Assembly (NCBI GenBank): GCA_963844315.1
Contig: CAWJOC010000005.1
Span: forward strand, 62,001 to 126,000
DNA length: 64,000 bases
Reading direction: 5' to 3'
DNA from: CAWAVN01 sp963844315
Lineage (GTDB): Bacteria > Planctomycetota > Planctomycetia > Planctomycetales > Planctomycetaceae
Shown here: in pieces, positions 56,191 through 64,000 of the stretch
How the letters are laid out: the number at the start of each line of letters is the position of its first letter
How positions within the stretch are numbered: position 1 is the stretch's first letter
Made by a program: the position numbers and the translations under genes
Notes under the pieces: model-generated
Databases searched by the model: none
What the model was told of the DNA's origin: nothing
Seen by the model: the letters and a program-made list of their open reading frames with translations, nothing else

Positions 56191-57807
56191 TTAGCGGACG
56201 GCTCCTTCGATTTTGGATTTCTTTCCGCCGTCGAGTTCATCGGTGCGGGTGACGAGGACCTGCGTGGTCAACATCAGCCCGGCGATGGAGGCCGCGTTCT
56301 GCAGGGCGTTTTTCACGACTTTGGCGGGGTCGATGATCCCGGCTTCCAGCATGTCCACGTATTCGCCAGTGTTGGCATCGAAGCCGACGTTGCCTTTCAA
56401 TTGGCGAACCTCATCGGCGACGACCGAACCATCCTGGCCGCAGTTCTCGACGATTTGACGAATCGGGGATTCGAGGGCTTTCGCCACGATGTGGACGCCA
56501 ATCTTTTCGTCGCCTTTGGCTTTCACGCCTTCGGCGGCTTCAATGCAACGGAGCAGGGCCACGCCGCCACCCGGCAGAATGCCTTCCTCCACGGCCGCGC
56601 GGGTTGCGTGCAGGGCATCTTCCATGCGGGCTTTGGTCTGCTTCATCTCGGCTTCGGTGGATGCCCCGACGGAAATGATCGCCACGCCGCCGGTCATTTT
56701 GGCGAGACGTTCCTGGAACTTCTCGCGGTCGTATTCGCTGTCGGTGGCTTTGATGTGATTGCGAATCTGCTCGACGCGGGCTTTGATCTTGCTGGGTTCG
56801 CCCGCCCCTTCGATGATCGTGCAGTTGTCCTTGGTGACTTCGACCTTGCGGGCTTGTCCCAAATGACCCACTTCAATGTTTTCGAGCTTGATGCCCAAAT
56901 CTTCCGAGAGCAGCGTTCCGCCCGTTTGCACCGCGATGTCGCCGAGCATGGCCTTGCGGCGGTCGCCAAAACCCGGGGCTTTGACCGCGCAAACCTTCAA
57001 GATGCCGCGCAGCTTATTCACCACCAAAGCGGTGAGGGCTTCGCCGTCCACGTCCTCAGCGATGATGAGGAGGGGCTTTTTGGTGTGGGCGATTTTTTCC
57101 AAAATCGGAATCAAGTCGCGGAGCGAGGAGATCTTCTTTTCGTGAATCAGGATGTAGCAGTTTTCGAGGACTGCCGACATCGATTCCGCATGGGTCACGA
57201 AGTAAGGCGACAGGAAACCTTTGTCGAACTGCAGCCCATCGGCGAGTTCCAAGGTGGTTTCGTTGGCTTTGCCTTCTTCGACTGTAATCACGCCGTCGCG
57301 ACCGACTTTTTCCATCGCTTCCGCAATCAAGTCGCCGATCTTGCGGTCGTTGTTGGCGGAGATGGCTCCGACCTGAGCGATTTGCTCTTTGGACGCCACG
57401 GGCTTGGCCATTCCAATCAAAGCTTCCACGGCGGCTTCAACAGCTTTATCAATCCCTCGGCGCACGACCATGGGGTTGGCTCCCAAGGTCAGGCTGCGAA
57501 GGCCCTCATTGTAAATCGCCCGCGCGAGCACGGTGGCGGTGGTGGTTCCATCGCCGGCCATGTCGCTGGTTTTCTGGGCGACTTCGTTGACGAGTTTGGC
57601 CCCCATGTGCTCGTAAGGGTCTTCGAGTTCGACTTCCTTGCTTACAGTCACGCCGTCCTTGGTGACGACGGGGTTGCCGAAACTTTTATCAATAATCACA
57701 TTGCGGCCGGTGGGACCCATCGTCACCGCGACGGCGTCGGCGAGGGTATCGACCCCACGCTTCAGCTTGAGCCGCGCCCGGTCTTCAAACAAGAGTTGCT
57801 TTGCCAC
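56191..57807 (-). CDS. groEL: Chaperonin GroEL paralogue 1 (no GGM tail)
   Basis: The GTG start at 57807 follows GGAG by 8 bp. The 538-residue protein carries VTMGPTGRNVIIDKSFGNPV, DGVTVSKEVELEDPYEHMGA, DMAGDGTTTATVLARAIYNE (the ATP-binding DGTTT) and EEGILPGGGVALLRCIEA (nucleotide-binding GGG). Its C-terminus ends DGGKKSKIEGAVR and lacks the flexible GGM repeats of the canonical subunit. It lies 56 bp after groES, in groES-groEL order. It is clearly a second, diverged chaperonin gene rather than a duplicate copy. Either it forms its own ring or it co-assembles with the other. Confidence 0.95.
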   Translation of the reverse strand: MAKQLLFEDRARLKLKRGVDTLADAVAVTMGPTGRNVIIDKSFGNPVVTKDGVTVSKEVELEDPYEHMGAKLVNEVAQKTSDMAGDGTTTATVLARAIYNEGLRSLTLGANPMVVRRGIDKAVEAAVEALIGMAKPVASKEQIAQVGAISANNDRKIGDLIAEAMEKVGRDGVITVEEGKANETTLELADGLQFDKGFLSPYFVTHAESMSAVLENCYILIHEKKISSLRDLIPILEKIAHTKKPLLIIAEDVDGEALTALVVNKLRGILKVCAVKAPGFGDRRKAMLGDIAVQTGGTLLSEDLGIKLENIEVGHLGQARKVEVTKDNCTIIEGAGEPSKIKARVEQIRNHIKATDSEYDREKFQERLAKMTGGVAIISVGASTEAEMKQTKARMEDALHATRAAVEEGILPGGGVALLRCIEAAEGVKAKGDEKIGVHIVAKALESPIRQIVENCGQDGSVVADEVRQLKGNVGFDANTGEYVDMLEAGIIDPAKVVKNALQNAASIAGLMLTTQVLVTRTDELDGGKKSKIEGAVR

Positions 57808-57863
57808 GCTAATGACTCCAGAGAAAAATTTTGGAGGATAATTTTTGGGATGTCCGCGGATTT

Positions 57864-58154
57864 CTAAGACACGATCTTCGCCAGAATGTCGCTTTCCCTG
57901 AGGATTTTGACTTCGACGCCGTCCACTTCGATGTCGTTGCCGCCGTATTTGCCGAACAGCACCTGATCGCCGACCGACACAGAGACCGGGCAGCGTTCGC
58001 CGGAATCCAAAAGCCGGCCCGGACCGACGGCTTTCACCGTGCCGCGCTGGGGTTTTTCTTTGGCGGCGTCGGGTAGAACGATCCCGCCGGCGGTCTTTTC
58101 CTCGGCGCTTAGGGGTTCGACAACAACGCGATCATCGAGAGGGTTCAATTCCAT
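57864..58154 (-). CDS. groES: Co-chaperonin GroES
   Basis: The ATG at 58154 has GGAG 8 bp upstream and gives 96 residues, the normal length; a longer frame adds ten residues without support. NPLDDRVVVEPLSAEEKTAG, GIVLPDAAKEKPQRGTVKAV and GDQVLFGKYGGNDIEVDGVE are the mobile-loop and core segments of GroES. The mobile loop (EEKTAGGIVLPD) that binds GroEL is intact. It sits between two groEL genes on the same strand, so one cochaperonin may serve both. Confidence 0.97.
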   Translation of the reverse strand: MELNPLDDRVVVEPLSAEEKTAGGIVLPDAAKEKPQRGTVKAVGPGRLLDSGERCPVSVSVGDQVLFGKYGGNDIEVDGVEVKILRESDILAKIVS

Positions 58155-58239
58155 GTCTTGGCTCCATTGGCAAATGTTGGACAACCAACAAGGGATGTTA
58201 TGTGTTTTGGAAAACGGTTGAATTTAATTTTCTGCGGGT

Positions 58240-58357
58240 CTTGTCCCCTCTCCCCTGGGGAGAGGGTTAGGGGGACGATTTAGGATTAACGTCCACTCTA
58301 AATCGCGACCCCTCATCCGGCCTTCGGCCACCTTCTCCCCAGGGAGAAGGGACATAT
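58240..58357. repeat. Inverted repeat of TCTCCCC type between groEL2 and groES
   Basis: TTGTCCCCTCTCCCCTGGGG (from 58240) faces CCTTCTCCCCAGGGAGAAGG (from 58331) in opposite orientation. Between them are TTTAGGATTAACGTCC and CTCATCCGGCCTTCGGCC, the latter a small hairpin. Repeats with this core are found scattered in many bacterial genomes. Here it separates groEL2 from groES and may end or attenuate the groEL2 transcript. Confidence 0.7.
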
Positions 58358-58391
58358 TGGACGCTTTAGGGCATTCGTTGCGGGAAACGAT

Positions 58392-60077
58392 TTACATCAT
58401 GCCGCCCATGCCGCCCATTCCCATGCCGCCCATGCCTCCCATTCCCCCCATGCCACCCATATCGTGGTGGTGGTCATCGTGGTGGTCTTCTTCTTGCTTG
58501 GGTTCTTCGACGATGATGGAATCGGTGGTCAGGAGCAGCGACGCTACGCTAACCGCGTTTTGCAGGGCCGAGCGGACGACTTTGGTCGGGTCGACCACGC
58601 CGAAGTCGAACATGTCGCCGTATTTGTCGTTCAAGGCATCGTAACCGTAGTTGGGTTCCTTGCTTTTCTTGATGCGGTTGGCGACCACGGCTCCATCGAG
58701 ACCAGCATTCTCGGCGATTTTCCGCAGCGGCATTTCGAGGACTTGCTTGACCAACTCCGCGCCCAAGGCTTCATCGCCTGAGAGTTTGAGCTTGTCGAGT
58801 GCCGGAGCACACCGCATCAAGGCCACGCCGCCGCCCGCGACAATGCCTTCCTCAATCGCGGCACGAGTGGCAGCGAGGGCATCATCAATCAGGTCTTTGC
58901 GTTCTTTCATGGCGGTTTCGGTGGCGGCCCCAACGCTAATTTGGGCCACGCCCCCGGCGAGTTTCGCTAGGCGTTCTTGGAGCTTTTCGCGGTCGTATTC
59001 GCTGTCGGTGTCATCGATTTCCCGGCGGATTTGCTCGGCCCGGCCTTCCACCGCGCCTTTGGCTCCCGCGCCTTGGACGATGGTGGTGTTTTCGGAATCG
59101 ATGATGACTTTCTTGGCCGTTCCCAGGCTCTTAATGTCGGTGCCTTCGAGCTTGAGGCCCAAGTCCTTGAAGATCGCCTTGCCGCCCGTGAGGACCGCGA
59201 TGTCTTCCAACATGGCTTTCCGGCGGTCGCCATAGCCGGGGGCTTTAACGGCACAAACCTTGATGATGCCCCGCATCTTATTGACCACCAATGTGGCCAG
59301 GGCTTCGCCTTCGATGTCCTCGGCGATAATCAAGAGGGGGATGTTGGCTTTGGAAACGGCTTCCAAAATCGGAACCAGGGTCTTGGCGTTGGAGATTTTT
59401 TCCTCATAGATCAAAATCCGGCAGTTTTCCAGCACGCATTCCTGATTGTCTTCGTTGGTGACGAAGTGCGGCGAGAGGTAGCCGCGCTCGAACTGCATGC
59501 CTTCCACCAGATCGACTTCGGTCTTGGCTTTGCGGCCTTCTTCGACCGTGATCACGCCGTCTTTGCCGACTTTCATCAGGGCATCGGCCAGAATTTGACC
59601 GATTTCCTTGTCGTTGTTGCCCGCGATGGTGGCGACGGTTTCAATGCGTTTCTTGTCTTTGGGGTCCACGGTTTGGGCGAGCTTGTGAAGTTCTTCAATC
59701 ACGGCGGTCACGGCTTTTTGAGCACCGCGGGCCAACGACATGGGGTCGGCTCCCGCCGCGATGAAACGCAGCCCATTCTGGAACAGCATATGGGCCAGCA
59801 CGGTCGCGGTGGTGGTTCCATCGCCCGCCACGTCGCTGGTCTTGGAGGCAACTTCCTTGACCAGTTGCACGCCCATGTTCTCGAACTTGTCTTCCAGTTC
59901 GATGTCCTCGGCGACGGTCACGCCGTCTTTGGTGACTTTGGGAGCGCCCCAGCCTTTGTCCAGAACCGCATTGCGGCCGCGCGGCCCCAAGGTGCTGCTC
60001 ACCGCATCCGCCAGTTTGGTGACGCCTGCGAGCAGGCTTTTCCTTGCTTCATCATCGAAAGCCAATAGTTTCGCCAC
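58392..60077 (-). CDS. groEL: Chaperonin GroEL paralogue 2 with His- and GGM-rich tail
   Basis: A GTG start at 60077 follows GAGGAG by 5 bp. The 561-residue protein has SSTLGPRGRNAVLDKGWGAP, KDGVTVAEDIELEDKFENMG, DVAGDGTTTATVLAHMLFQN and EEGIVAGGGVALMRCAPALD, a complete group I chaperonin. The C-terminus reads QEEDHHDDHHHDMGGMGGMG and continues as GGM repeats. The GGM tail is the normal flexible end inside the GroEL cavity; the His/Asp-rich stretch before it is unusual and may bind metal. It is the first gene of the chaperone block, followed by a repeat, groES and groEL1. Confidence 0.96.
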   Translation of the reverse strand: MAKLLAFDDEARKSLLAGVTKLADAVSSTLGPRGRNAVLDKGWGAPKVTKDGVTVAEDIELEDKFENMGVQLVKEVASKTSDVAGDGTTTATVLAHMLFQNGLRFIAAGADPMSLARGAQKAVTAVIEELHKLAQTVDPKDKKRIETVATIAGNNDKEIGQILADALMKVGKDGVITVEEGRKAKTEVDLVEGMQFERGYLSPHFVTNEDNQECVLENCRILIYEEKISNAKTLVPILEAVSKANIPLLIIAEDIEGEALATLVVNKMRGIIKVCAVKAPGYGDRRKAMLEDIAVLTGGKAIFKDLGLKLEGTDIKSLGTAKKVIIDSENTTIVQGAGAKGAVEGRAEQIRREIDDTDSEYDREKLQERLAKLAGGVAQISVGAATETAMKERKDLIDDALAATRAAIEEGIVAGGGVALMRCAPALDKLKLSGDEALGAELVKQVLEMPLRKIAENAGLDGAVVANRIKKSKEPNYGYDALNDKYGDMFDFGVVDPTKVVRSALQNAVSVASLLLTTDSIIVEEPKQEEDHHDDHHHDMGGMGGMGGMGGMGMGGMGGMM

Positions 60078-60517
60078 GGGAACTCCTCAACCAGTTTCGA
60101 TTGGGCCAAATAAAATGGGGTGAGTGAACCCAGTACTACAATTTGGGGTTAGGTAGTTGGCACTCACACACGTTTTGACAACAGAACACGATCCGCAACA
60201 ACCGATAGCAAGGTTTGTGCCAAGCGGGATGATTCAATCATAAGTATTTGACTGATATAATTTTGCGGCGAAAGATGTAATTAAGGCTGCAAAATCGAAC
60301 TGCCAAGTTGGCAGGTAAACGCGAGGCTCCGACTTCCTTGTGTCGCCGATTCGCGGGTTTGGCAGTCCGATTGCGTCTCCTGGAATTGCCTTTCCTGGAG
60401 GGAAATCCAATGGGATCGGGGAATTTTCTGGCCGCGTTCTGCGTCTCCCTATTGGGAAAGAAATCATCTCACGCGCCGCTTCACGGCATTTCTGGGTTTG
60501 ACCTGAAGGGGAAAACC
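60078..60517. promoter_or_regulatory. Divergent control region of groEL2 and the VWA lipoprotein
   Basis: About 440 bp without a convincing gene separates the minus-strand chaperone block from the plus-strand lipoprotein, so both promoters must lie here. On the minus strand GAGTGCCAA occurs near 60157 and resembles one half of a CIRCE operator (GAGTGCTAA). The matching left half is absent at the right spacing, so HrcA control is not supported. Short frames in 60308-60517 are not protein-like. Confidence 0.4.
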
Positions 60518-62162
60518 ATGCGATTCGTCCAATCTCTCCTGTTGACGTTGGCAACGGTATTTTTCATCACAGGCTGCGGGAAGGACCAAGAAAGAATCGC
60601 TCCTGCGACTAAGGCCCCATCGGGATTTCACGAAACGGCCACGCGCGGATAAGGTGGCTCCCGCCCAATCCGCAGCCAGGAGCGCCGAACCCGCCCCGAC
60701 ACCGGCAAGATTCTACGGGGATTCCGATCCCAAGGCTGAAGCCCCTGCCGAGGGAGCACCGGCGAAAGTCGAACCGCCCACCACTCCCAAACCGACGGAT
60801 TCGGACCTTGCGGTCGAGTCACTGGAGGAAAAACCCAACCAGAATCAATATCGATTCCAGATTCGTCCTGGCACATTGACCGCGGGCAGCCTGAACGACC
60901 ATCAGAACCTGGAAGACTACCGCCAATACCTTTCCGAAGCCCAGCAATCCGCCGCCGGTCGCAACATGCCGAGCTTTAACATCGGCCAGCGGGTGCTAAT
61001 TGAAGTCCAGGATGCCCAAGGAAATGGGGTTTCGGATGTCCACATCACCGTGACCGAAATCGGCCAGGCGGAGGGCGAAAATGAAGGCGTGCTTTTGGAC
61101 ACTTTGACCCGTGCCGATGGAAAGACATTTTTCTCGACCGGACTCGATACCCGCTCGCAAGCAGAGACATTCGAACTGACTATTCGGCCACCCGGCGGAG
61201 AAGCGATCATCAAGCAGGTCTCAAGTGCCCAATCGCCTTGGGTCGTGGAACTTCCCCAAGTCAGCCGCACGCTTCCAGGGCAACTGGATTTGGCGCTGGT
61301 GGTGGATACCACGCAAAGCATGGCCGATGAACTTAACTACCTCAAGGTGGAACTCGACAACATTGTGGGCACGATTCACCGCCTGTTCCCGAACGTCGAG
61401 CAGCGGTATGCCCTCGTGGTTTACCGGGACGAGGGCGATGATTACGTGGTGCGAAACGTAATTGACTTCACCAGTTCCCTCCCCGACTTTCGAGCCAAAC
61501 TTGCGGAGCAGTCGGCCAGGGGGGGCGGCGACATTCCTGAAGCCATGCACATCGCCTTGGAGTACTCCACCAAGCTCTCGTGGCGGCACGAAAACACGGC
61601 CCGCGTAATGTTTCTCGTCGCCGATGCCCCGCCGCATCAACCCCACGTCGAACGCACGCTCGCGGCGGTCAAAGACCTCCGTCAAAAAGGCGTGGCGGTC
61701 TATCCGCTCGCCGCCAGTGGGGTGATGGACGAGTGCGAATTCCTGATGCGGGCGACGGCGTTTTTGACGCGGGGACAGTACCTGTTTCTCACGGACCACT
61801 CCGGCGTCGGCAACCCGCACGCCAAACCCCATGCCCCCAAGTACGAAGTCGAACCGCTCAATCAATTGATGATCCGCATGATTGCTTCGGAACTTTCCGG
61901 CAAGTCGGTCTTGGCTCAGGAAATCATTGCCACCGAAGAAAGCGACGGCAGCGAACCACCGCCCATTCCACAGGAACAAAACCAATCCTCGGCGGTGCAG
62001 CCCGGCGAACATCACTCCGTCGGCGCGGCCTGTTCAAGCGGTGCGGACTTCCGCCACACGCCGAATTACGTTTCGGTTTGGGACACGACCTGGTTTCGCA
62101 TCGTCGCGGCGGTTTTCATTATCTCCGGAATTCTCTTCGTCGATAACCGATTGCGGTCCTGA
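60518..62162 (+). CDS. VWA-domain lipoprotein with C-terminal membrane segment (one frame change)
   Basis: AAGGGG lies 7 bp before the ATG at 60518. The signal SLLLTLATVFFITGCGKDQE has a lipobox (ITGC). The frame breaks at about 60645 in GCCACGCGCGGATAAG, a GCGC site. The next frame continues DKVAPAQSAARSAEPAPTPA without loss, giving ~548 residues. A Pro-rich linker precedes a beta-domain (RVLIEVQDAQGNGVSDVHIT). A von Willebrand A domain follows: LDLALVVDTTQSMADELNYL, YALVVYRDEGDDYVVRNVID and GGGDIPEAMHIALEYSTKLS. The metal site reads D-T-T-Q-S instead of D-x-S-x-S. A final membrane helix (FRIVAAVFIISGILFVDNRL) would place both ends at membranes. Function unknown. Confidence 0.82.
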
Positions 62163-62169
62163 AAAAAAA

Positions 62170-62197
62170 CCATGCCCACGAAATTCCGTGGGCATGG
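62170..62197. terminator. Bidirectional terminator hairpin
   Basis: CCATGCCCACG/CGTGGGCATGG is an 11-bp perfect stem with a 6-base loop, preceded by A8 and followed by a T-rich run. It lies between the convergent VWA gene (stop 62162) and the minus-strand gene ending at 62229. Confidence 0.75.
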
Positions 62198-62228
62198 CAC
62201 ACTTCCCTTTTTCATTCAAGCGACATGC

Positions 62229-62804
62229 TTATTCGTCGCAGGGTTGGCTCGAGGCCCTTTCCAAGGCTCGCTCCCTGGCCAATTGCTGATGGGCGTACCA
62301 GTGGCCTTCGCAATCGCGGACGCAGCATTCGGGATCCGGCTCGCGGACGAAGTAACTCGGACCGTATTCCGAATACGGATACACCAGAACGGGCCTGTTG
62401 TAGTCCATGCGGTGCGAAGTGACGGGCCGGGCAAACAAATTGCCGAAACCGCGCGGCTTCCAGGGATCTGGGATGGCGCAGCGTTCCCGCTTCGTCAGCC
62501 CCCAGGCTTGCGAACGGAACCAAATGTCAAAGTGCCGGTCCGGAAGATCGTAATTGGGATAACCATGCGACGCCGCCCATTCGGGACCGGGATGGGGATA
62601 CTGCCGGATCTGATCCATCCCTGTTGGCGGGCCTTGGACTCCCCATTCCGGGGCATATCCCGCGGTGGGATAAGATTCCGGCCCATATCCCGATTGCGGA
62701 ACGGAATGGCCTGCGTGTTTCGATTGCGCAAAAACGGCATGCGTGGTGAACACCAACAGCATCCATCCGCCAATTGCTGCGACCGTTGCTCGTCTTTGTG
62801 GCAC
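62229..62804 (-). CDS. Small secreted Tyr/Pro-rich protein, unknown
   Basis: The GTG at 62804 is chosen because AAGGAGG lies 8 bp upstream and a signal peptide follows at once (RRATVAAIGGWMLLVFTTHA, then VFA). The longer frame to 62999 adds 65 residues with no export feature. The mature part (~160 residues) is rich in Tyr, Pro, Gly and His (YGPESYPTAGYAPEWG). It ends in a Cys-containing segment (EPDPECCVRDCEGHWYAHQQ). Probably a surface or periplasmic protein; no family recognised. It is convergent with the VWA lipoprotein. Confidence 0.65.
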   Translation of the reverse strand: MPQRRATVAAIGGWMLLVFTTHAVFAQSKHAGHSVPQSGYGPESYPTAGYAPEWGVQGPPTGMDQIRQYPHPGPEWAASHGYPNYDLPDRHFDIWFRSQAWGLTKRERCAIPDPWKPRGFGNLFARPVTSHRMDYNRPVLVYPYSEYGPSYFVREPDPECCVRDCEGHWYAHQQLARERALERASSQPCDE

Positions 62805-63012
62805 GACCTGACCTCCTTGCCGGTGGGATGGATGTGCGCGATTTGTTCTCCCGCCTCCCACGGAGAGAACGAACCGACTCCTGGAACATATCGAACCAAC
62901 TCCCAGGCGGAGATTCGCCAAAGCCCGAGAAGAACCCACCCAGTCGAAAACCCAGAGGAACCAATCCCCACCAATCCCGCAATTTGACCAGTTTATCACT
63001 GCGGATTTAAAT

Positions 63013-63069
63013 AGAGCCGCGCACGAAGTAAGCGGGAATAGTTCTGCCGCTTACTTCGTGCGCGGCTCT
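63013..63069. repeat. Perfect inverted repeat with 23-bp arms
   Basis: AGAGCCGCGCACGAAGTAAG (from 63013) and its reverse complement ending in GGCTCT at 63069 flank an 11-bp loop. It lies 24 bp after the stop of the SIS gene and upstream of the 62804 gene. It may terminate the SIS transcript, or be a short repeat element of the kind scattered in planctomycete genomes. Confidence 0.8.
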
Positions 63070-63092
63070 CTATGTTATCCAAAACTGATAGG

Positions 63093-63731
63093 TTAGGCGG
63101 CTTCGGAGTCCTTTTTGGATTTGCCTTTCGCGTACCGGCCCTTGTTGTTGATGCGGGCGTAAACGTCATTCAATATCCAATGGAACAAGAGCAAGTGAAT
63201 GGATTCCACCATGCCCATGTCATCCAATGGGACGTGCAGGTTGTGTTTCGCCAGGGATTGCAATTTGCCGCCGCTGTAGCCGGTGATTCCCCACGTTTTG
63301 AGGTTGTGCTTGTTGCCCCACTCCACGGCGTTCAAGATGTTGGGGCTGTTTCCGCTGCCGCTGATGGCAATCAGCACATCATCGGGGGAAGCAAAGTTTT
63401 TGAGCTGCTCCACAAACACGCGGTCAAAGCCTTCATCGTTCCCCCAGGCCAGAATGTAAGGCGTGTTATCCGTCAGGCTGAGGACTTTAAGGCGTTTCAC
63501 CGCATCGTTGGTGAAATCCTTGCGTTCCAAAGTGCTTTTGCCCAGATCCTCGCAGAAGTGGGAGGAATTCGACCCGCTGCCGCCGTTGCCGCAGATAAAC
63601 ACGAACCGCCCATCTTGATACGCTTGGAAGATGTCCTTGGCCAAGCCTTCGGTCTGACTCAGGTCGAGTTTTTCGAATTCTTCCGAGCAGCGTTTGAGGT
63701 ATTCCAAGGGATTGAGGGTTGCTCCCAACAT
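63093..63731 (-). CDS. SIS-domain sugar isomerase, phosphoheptose isomerase (GmhA)-like
   Basis: The ATG at 63731 is taken as start: AGGAGA lies ~12 bp upstream, and the longer frame is not conserved-looking. The 212-residue protein reads RFVFICGNGGSGSNSSHFCE, with the GNGGS and S-H elements of the phosphosugar-binding SIS fold. LIAISGSGNSPNILNAVEWG holds the second Ser/Thr loop, and HLLLFHWILNDV is the C-terminal helix carrying a catalytic His in GmhA. GmhA converts sedoheptulose 7-phosphate to heptose phosphate for LPS. The tail is Lys-rich (KGRYAKGKSKKDSEAA). Assignment to heptose synthesis is by family only. Confidence 0.85.
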   Translation of the reverse strand: MLGATLNPLEYLKRCSEEFEKLDLSQTEGLAKDIFQAYQDGRFVFICGNGGSGSNSSHFCEDLGKSTLERKDFTNDAVKRLKVLSLTDNTPYILAWGNDEGFDRVFVEQLKNFASPDDVLIAISGSGNSPNILNAVEWGNKHNLKTWGITGYSGGKLQSLAKHNLHVPLDDMGMVESIHLLLFHWILNDVYARINNKGRYAKGKSKKDSEAA

Positions 63732-64000
63732 GGTCGAATTTCTCCTGCGAAACCGGGTTTTCTTGCTTAAAGACGGAGATGTCTCCTCTTCTTGGCAATC
63801 TATCAAAACAAGGCCGTCCGCTCCAGGGGAGTTGAAATTCCAGCGGAGCGGAGAGCATTTTCTGGCTGCACGGTCCGTGTCGTCCGTGGTTTTCCGCGTT
63901 GTAATTTTTTCTCGAGGTTTCCAACGAAAATCTCAGGGAATTCGCCTATCAGCGGTTTGGGGTTTTTGGTATCGTTTTTCCACCTCAATCGGATGGCCGA

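Noticed and set aside
56047..57867. 606-codon open frame on the plus strand over groEL1
   Set aside because: It is the antisense of groEL1, Phe/Gly/His-rich with no motif; long mirror frames are expected opposite GC-rich, well-conserved genes.
58977..60068. 363-codon open frame on the plus strand over groEL2
   Set aside because: It is antisense to groEL2, with the same composition bias and no ribosome site.
60150..60180. Possible CIRCE operator upstream of groEL2
   Set aside because: Only GAGTGCCAA on the minus strand resembles a half-site; TTAGCACTC nine bases away is missing.

Overview
The window looks like chromosome from a member of the Planctomycetota. The case rests on several gene types together: a DUF1559 pseudopilin-like protein with an H-x9-DG motif, several secreted sulfatases beside sugar esterases, BNR/Asp-box propellers, Tat-exported sugar-enzyme homologues, a complete flagellar rod/ring/hook-junction operon with L- and P-ring genes, and duplicated groEL. 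I cannot assign an order or genus from sequence reading alone.

Layout. (1) 1-3770, minus strand: an old-yellow-enzyme-like flavin oxidoreductase, a membrane-anchored RoxA-like di-haem cytochrome c, and the start of a membrane protein that runs off the left edge and appears to lead into an animal-type haem peroxidase. Together they could be an oxygenation/reduction pathway for lipids or polyisoprenoids. (2) 4987-11781: secreted or propeller proteins, a DUF1559 protein and a small membrane protein. (3) 12023-13280: gene fragments (ECF sigma factor N-terminus, c-type cytochrome, unknown fragment, truncated radical SAM protein). (4) 13506-25920: a carbohydrate and sulfate-ester region with three sulfatases, a sialate O-acetylesterase, other alpha/beta hydrolases and several decayed genes. 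(5) 25986-30797: pentapeptide-repeat protein, an McrA-like head-domain remnant, an M28 peptidase with PDZ domain, and purU. (6) 31070-44004: flagellar genes flgF-flgG-flgA-flgH-flgI-flgJ(N)-flgN-flgK-flgL, then a divergent pair including an unusual membrane-anchored FlgG-like protein. (7) 44116-53178: sugar oxidoreductase, metallo-beta-lactamase-fold hydrolase, isomerase-like protein, hydrolases and a large hybrid histidine kinase. (8) 53175-60077, minus strand: chaperone block groEL2-groES-groEL1-(membrane protein)-dnaJ-grpE-fmdB. (9) 60518-63731: VWA lipoprotein, a small secreted protein and a GmhA-like SIS protein.

Two genome-wide features stand out. First, at least nine otherwise full-length genes are interrupted by small frame changes. 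By my reading about ten of fifteen such junctions (including one in a truncated gene) lie on or beside a GCGC tetranucleotide, which points to a sequencing or base-modification artefact rather than true decay for most of them. Second, many intergenic gaps hold short palindromic or inverted-repeat elements of several distinct families. One of these, between dnaJ and grpE, is flanked by a 12-bp direct repeat like a target-site duplication. I saw no tRNA, rRNA, CRISPR array, intact insertion sequence or prophage.
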